A program made the position numbers and the translations under genes. Of a stretch of 64,000 bases of DNA, positions 60,661 to 64,000 are shown in pieces. Source of the DNA: Chimonanthus salicifolius (taxonomy: Eukaryota; Streptophyta; Magnoliopsida; Laurales; Calycanthaceae); contig CM023540.1 in the NCBI GenBank assembly GCA_013350335.1, forward strand, positions 57,698,962-57,762,961, read 5' to 3'. The notes below the pieces were generated by a model. It saw only the letters and a list, made by a program, of their open reading frames with translations. It searched no databases and was not told the DNA's origin. The first letter of the stretch is position 1, and each line of letters opens with the position of its first letter.

Positions 60661-61734
60661 TGCTTATGCATTATTTGATCTACTGCCTTCGTATATGTTA
60701 GTAGCACCGTAGTACAACAAATGCCCACTGCACTTACTATAGTATTCCCTACTAAGAGATGATGACGACAATTGGTGTATATATAGATCCCACAATAGAT
60801 ACAGTGGCCCCATGGTAAATGTGATGGATCTATGGATGGATATCATCTTCCCATGGATGAGAGTTTCAATGGTGGCTTGGATTGATGCCCGATATTGGCA
60901 TTAGGGTATACGTATTGGTAACATGAAGGACATTTTGGTCCCCTAAGTTGACATATTGGTCGTATGTTAGACCGTTAGTTCTATGATGGATATATTAGCC
61001 CTACAAAAGTACTAGTCATGCCCATGAATGGATTATGTGTGTATAACCGTGGATGATGGTTCCCATGGTGGTTTGGATTGATGTCGAGTATCACTACCAT
61101 GGTAGACATGTTGGTAGTGTAATGGACCTGTTGGTCCCATAGATGACGTATTGTTCTAATTTATGGGACATGTTTTGATCTACATCCCACATTATAAGGA
61201 AAATGTATTAATTGTATTACGACTTGTATCACAGGAAAGTTAGTGTTGAGAGATACTCGGTATCGTGGAAGTTGGAACAAAAGGTGTTAGTCAAATAGTA
61301 ACTTATGTGCGAATGAAAATATGGTTAATTTTGGAGATGTACTTAGTGGAAAAGATAAGAGTCTAGTGAAACTCGAATAAGAAGCTATGGGCGACTGCTG
61401 AGTTAGACTAGCTAGCTGACTCTATAGTTAGCCGATGGAGTTCCAAGAGAGTGTAGCTAAAAACCTAGTTAAAATGGAATCAACAAAAGCCTTGAGCATA
61501 GGTTCCCATTGGCAGGCTATCTCACTAACAAATTTCAATGAGGGGCAAGGTCATCACTAACCTCACATGGAGAGTAGACGAATGAATGTATTGAGCGAGT
61601 ACGTATGGAAAATATCTGGTTAGCAAGTAAAGTGAAACAGAGTGCATTGATCTACATAAGGTCACAAATGGGTACACGAGGCAAAGATATGACATGAGAC
61701 AGAACAAAGGGGTTATGGAACCGAGCGATTTAGT
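60661..61734. other. Unrecognised sequence in place of pol (element 5)
   Basis: About 1.07 kb with no RT, RNase H or integrase motif on either strand and only short frames. It contains loosely repeated phrases such as GGACATTTTGGTCCC, GACATATTGGTCG and GGACCTGTTGGTCCC between 60920 and 61150. It could be captured sequence or pol decayed beyond recognition. Confidence 0.6.
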
Positions 61735-61830
61735 TCGTTAAGGTAGTATGGGATCGACATGGTAATGAGGAAATCACTTGGGAACTTGAATCGGAAATGA
61801 GAACAACTCACCTTGAGCTATTTGTGTAAC
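61735..61830 (+). pseudogene. Chromodomain-like C terminus (element 5)
   Basis: 32 codons reading VKVVWDRHGNEEITWELE and ending ELFV plus stop, matching the last part of pol in elements 1, 2a and 2b. Only this scrap of pol remains. Confidence 0.85.
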
Positions 61831-61875
61831 TAGTTTTGGAACCCTACCTCGCTCGATTTTCGGGACGAAAATTTT

Positions 61876-61891
61876 AAAAAGAGGATTGTAT
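61876..61891 (+). other. Polypurine tract of element 5
   Basis: AAAAAGAGGATTGTAT directly before the 3' LTR start TGTAACACC, identical to the tract of element 1. Confidence 0.9.
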
Positions 61892-64000
61892 TGTAACACC
61901 CCGGATTTTCAAGTTATAAATATTTACGGTAGTTGCCATTTAATTTGTGAATTAACGGATATGGACCTTAGATGGGTAAGGTGTTGGGTCAATTGCCCAA
62001 TTAAGACTCAACGGTTATGGAATAAGTTTTCAATTTAAAGTAAATGGGTAAGATGCATTCAATTGGGTCAAGGTTACTATTTGGGTCAAAATGTCCAATT
62101 GGGACCCAATGGGTCATGGTTTACTTGGTTGACCACCAAGTGAGTTCAAGCCTAACTTAATTGGGGCTGAATTCAGTTAGAATGGAATCAAGTGATTGAA
62201 TTATTTTTAAGTGAGTTAAATGAGTTGGTTTACAGAGGTGAGTTGAGTTAAAAGAGTTGAATTAAAGAAGTGAGTTGAGTTAAAAGGTTGAATTGAATGG
62301 AAGCTAATGGAACTTTAATTTCAAGTATGTGGAGTGGGAAGCTGGAGAGATACATCTCATGAGACCCAAGTTGGGACTCACAAGTTGGAAGTAGAGGAGT
62401 TTCATCTCATGGATGAAAGCCCCACTTGGATCATTAAGGAGGAGATGAAAGGGTTTAGGGGGTTACACAATTCTTACCCAAGCTTACACCGTTTGGACAT
62501 GGAGTTTCATCTCAAGGATGAAACCCCCAAATGAATCATCAATGCAGATGGACGGCATGGTGTTGTTACACAATTCAAACCAAGGCTACATGATGGGAGA
62601 TGGGAGTTTCATCCCATGGATGAAACCCCCAAATGGGTCATTAATGAGGGAGGTCAATGTTTTGGTGGTTACACAAGGCTACACCGTTGGAGCCTTGGGA
62701 GTTTCATCTCATGGATGAAACCCCCAAGTGGAACACAAAGGATGGAGGTAAATGAGAATGGGGGTTACAAAGGGGCGTCACCAAAGGACACCACCTTTGG
62801 TAGAATTTCATAAAACAAGAAAAGATTAAACAGTGGCATTCTAGACTCTCTCCCTCTCAAGCTCTCTCAAGGCCGAACTCTCTCTCTCCCTCTCAAGCTC
62901 TCTCAAGGCCAAACTTTCTCTCTCTCTCTTTCAAGCTCTCACTCTCAGCCAAAGGATTAAGAAGGAAGGAGGAAGAGGCTAAGGAAGGAAAGGATTGGAA
63001 GAACAAATCGGAGTAAAGGAATACCGGAGGAGTCGCAGAATCGGTAAGTCATCGATGAATTTTTATTAAATAAGATGGTGAGGAAAACATGGTCCGACCA
63101 TTGCATGGCCAAACCCTAAAATGATATGTTAGAACCACCAAGGACCAAAAAAAAAGGGGTTGGATGAGGTTCGGCCAGGTTGTATGGCCAAACCCCATCA
63201 AAGGATCAAGCATGAATGTTTGATATATGCAAAGGAAATTAATGGAAGGACACTGGTTATATTTTAATGGATTTTGTTTAAATAAGGAACCATAGGGTTC
63301 GGCCATGGTGTATGGCCGAACCCCTTGGAAGAAAAATTAAGGGATGAATGATGAGGTTTAATGAAAAGGGTGAACACCATGGAAGGAATATTTATGGACT
63401 TAGGGTTTTCTTAGATATTGAAATTATGTGGTTTGTTTAATAATTTTAATGGGTTTCAAAGCATGGAAATTGTAGATGCATGTTAAGGAACACTAATCAT
63501 TTTACATGGTGTTAAAATGATAACTGGTGAAAGAACCATGAACCATGGGTTCGGCCATGGTGTATGGCCGAACACCATGAAAGGTTATCAATGATTTTTG
63601 AAGGGATTAAAGGGAAAAATATTGTTGGACTTAGGTGATTTTAGATCATGGAAATGATGGGGAATGGTGATAAGTTTAATTGATTTTAAACATGGTAGAT
63701 GATAGTAAAAAAGAATGAATCTAAATATATGGTTAAAACCCATGGAGGGACCTTGGTTTATGGACCTAAGGAGAGGAAATGATTCAATGGATAAATTGGA
63801 TTTAGACATCATAGGGTTCGGCCATGGTGTTTGGCTGAACCCCATGAACCATTTGGTGGATCAAATTATGGACTTAAGTAAGCTTTAATGAATGAAATGT
63901 TAGCCATGGATAGATTAATGGCAATGTGGTAAATAAGTAAAATAATGGACCATGGGTTCAGCCATGGTGTATGGCCGACCCCATGGGGAATATTTGGTGG
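61892..64000 (+). repeat. 3' LTR of element 5 (incomplete)
   Basis: It contains U3, the CT-rich leader near 62850-62945, GTAAGT at 63044-63049 and hairpins at about 63092, 63168, 63295, 63547, 63813 and 63954. It runs off the window inside the array. Unlike the 5' LTR, it keeps the array. Confidence 0.92.

Larger units (their letters stand above)
57510..64000 (+). mobile_element. Element 5: non-autonomous plus-strand derivative, cut by the window end
   Basis: It has a 5' LTR (57510-59697), a perfect PBS, a gag remnant, about 1.07 kb of unrecognised sequence in place of pol, a chromodomain-like scrap, a polypurine tract and a 3' LTR that runs out of the window. The internal region is only 2194 bp, against about 4.9 kb in the others. 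The two LTRs are very similar where they overlap, so the element may be younger than element 2. The right TSD is not in the window. Confidence 0.88.

Noticed and set aside
1..64000. tRNA, rRNA or host single-copy genes
   Set aside because: I found no cloverleaf, rRNA block or non-transposon protein domain. The only tRNA-related sequences are the primer-binding sites.

Overview
The window looks like repeat-rich, probably pericentromeric or heterochromatic DNA from a flowering plant. I see no recognisable single-copy host gene. Almost every base belongs to one family of Ty3/gypsy LTR retrotransposons of the chromovirus type. The best clade match from memory is Tekay/Del: very long LTRs of about 3.3-3.8 kb, an internal region of about 4.9 kb, a primer-binding site matching initiator tRNA-Met, a CX2CX4HX4C Gag knuckle, the order PR-RT-RNase H-IN, and a C-terminal chromodomain-like tail. 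The species cannot be named from this sequence.

Layout: (1) 1-864 is an older degenerate sequence carrying a probable Ty1/copia-like gag remnant. It resumes at 15652-15773 (a decayed zinc knuckle), at 23263-23784 and possibly at 56204-57509. (2) 870-15646 is a complete minus-strand element with TSD AGACC. Its pol is split by a plus-strand solo LTR A (5959-9228, TSD CGGCT). (3) 15774-23262 is minus-strand solo LTR B (TSD AAAAC), interrupted by plus-strand solo LTR C (18022-21755, TSD CTTTG). (4) 23785-56203 is a minus-strand LTR-internal-LTR-internal-LTR tandem. Its middle LTR is interrupted by element D (34987-41134, TSD GTCCC), which holds solo LTR E (36657-40442, TSD CCACT), and by solo LTR F (41537-47539, TSD GATGA), which holds solo LTR G (42203-44863, TSD ATCCT). 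(5) 57510 to the end of the window is a plus-strand element whose gag-pol has been mostly replaced or deleted. All coding regions are pseudogenes.

The LTRs have an unusual internal architecture. They are packed with different families of short inverted repeats. The most prominent is a GGTTCGGCCAT / ATGGCCGAACC hairpin, repeated 3-9 times per LTR. In every LTR that keeps the region, this array lies between a conserved splice-donor-like site (GTAAGT, GTATGT or GTGAGT, after a pyrimidine-rich then purine-rich leader) and an acceptor-like AAG followed by GTAACGGGA or a variant. LTR G lacks the whole array, and its junction falls where splicing of its close relative E would put it. My main proposal is that these LTRs carry an intron of about 1.0-1.6 kb, that the hairpin arrays evolve inside it, and that G may be an intron-less copy. 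A microhomology deletion remains a live alternative.
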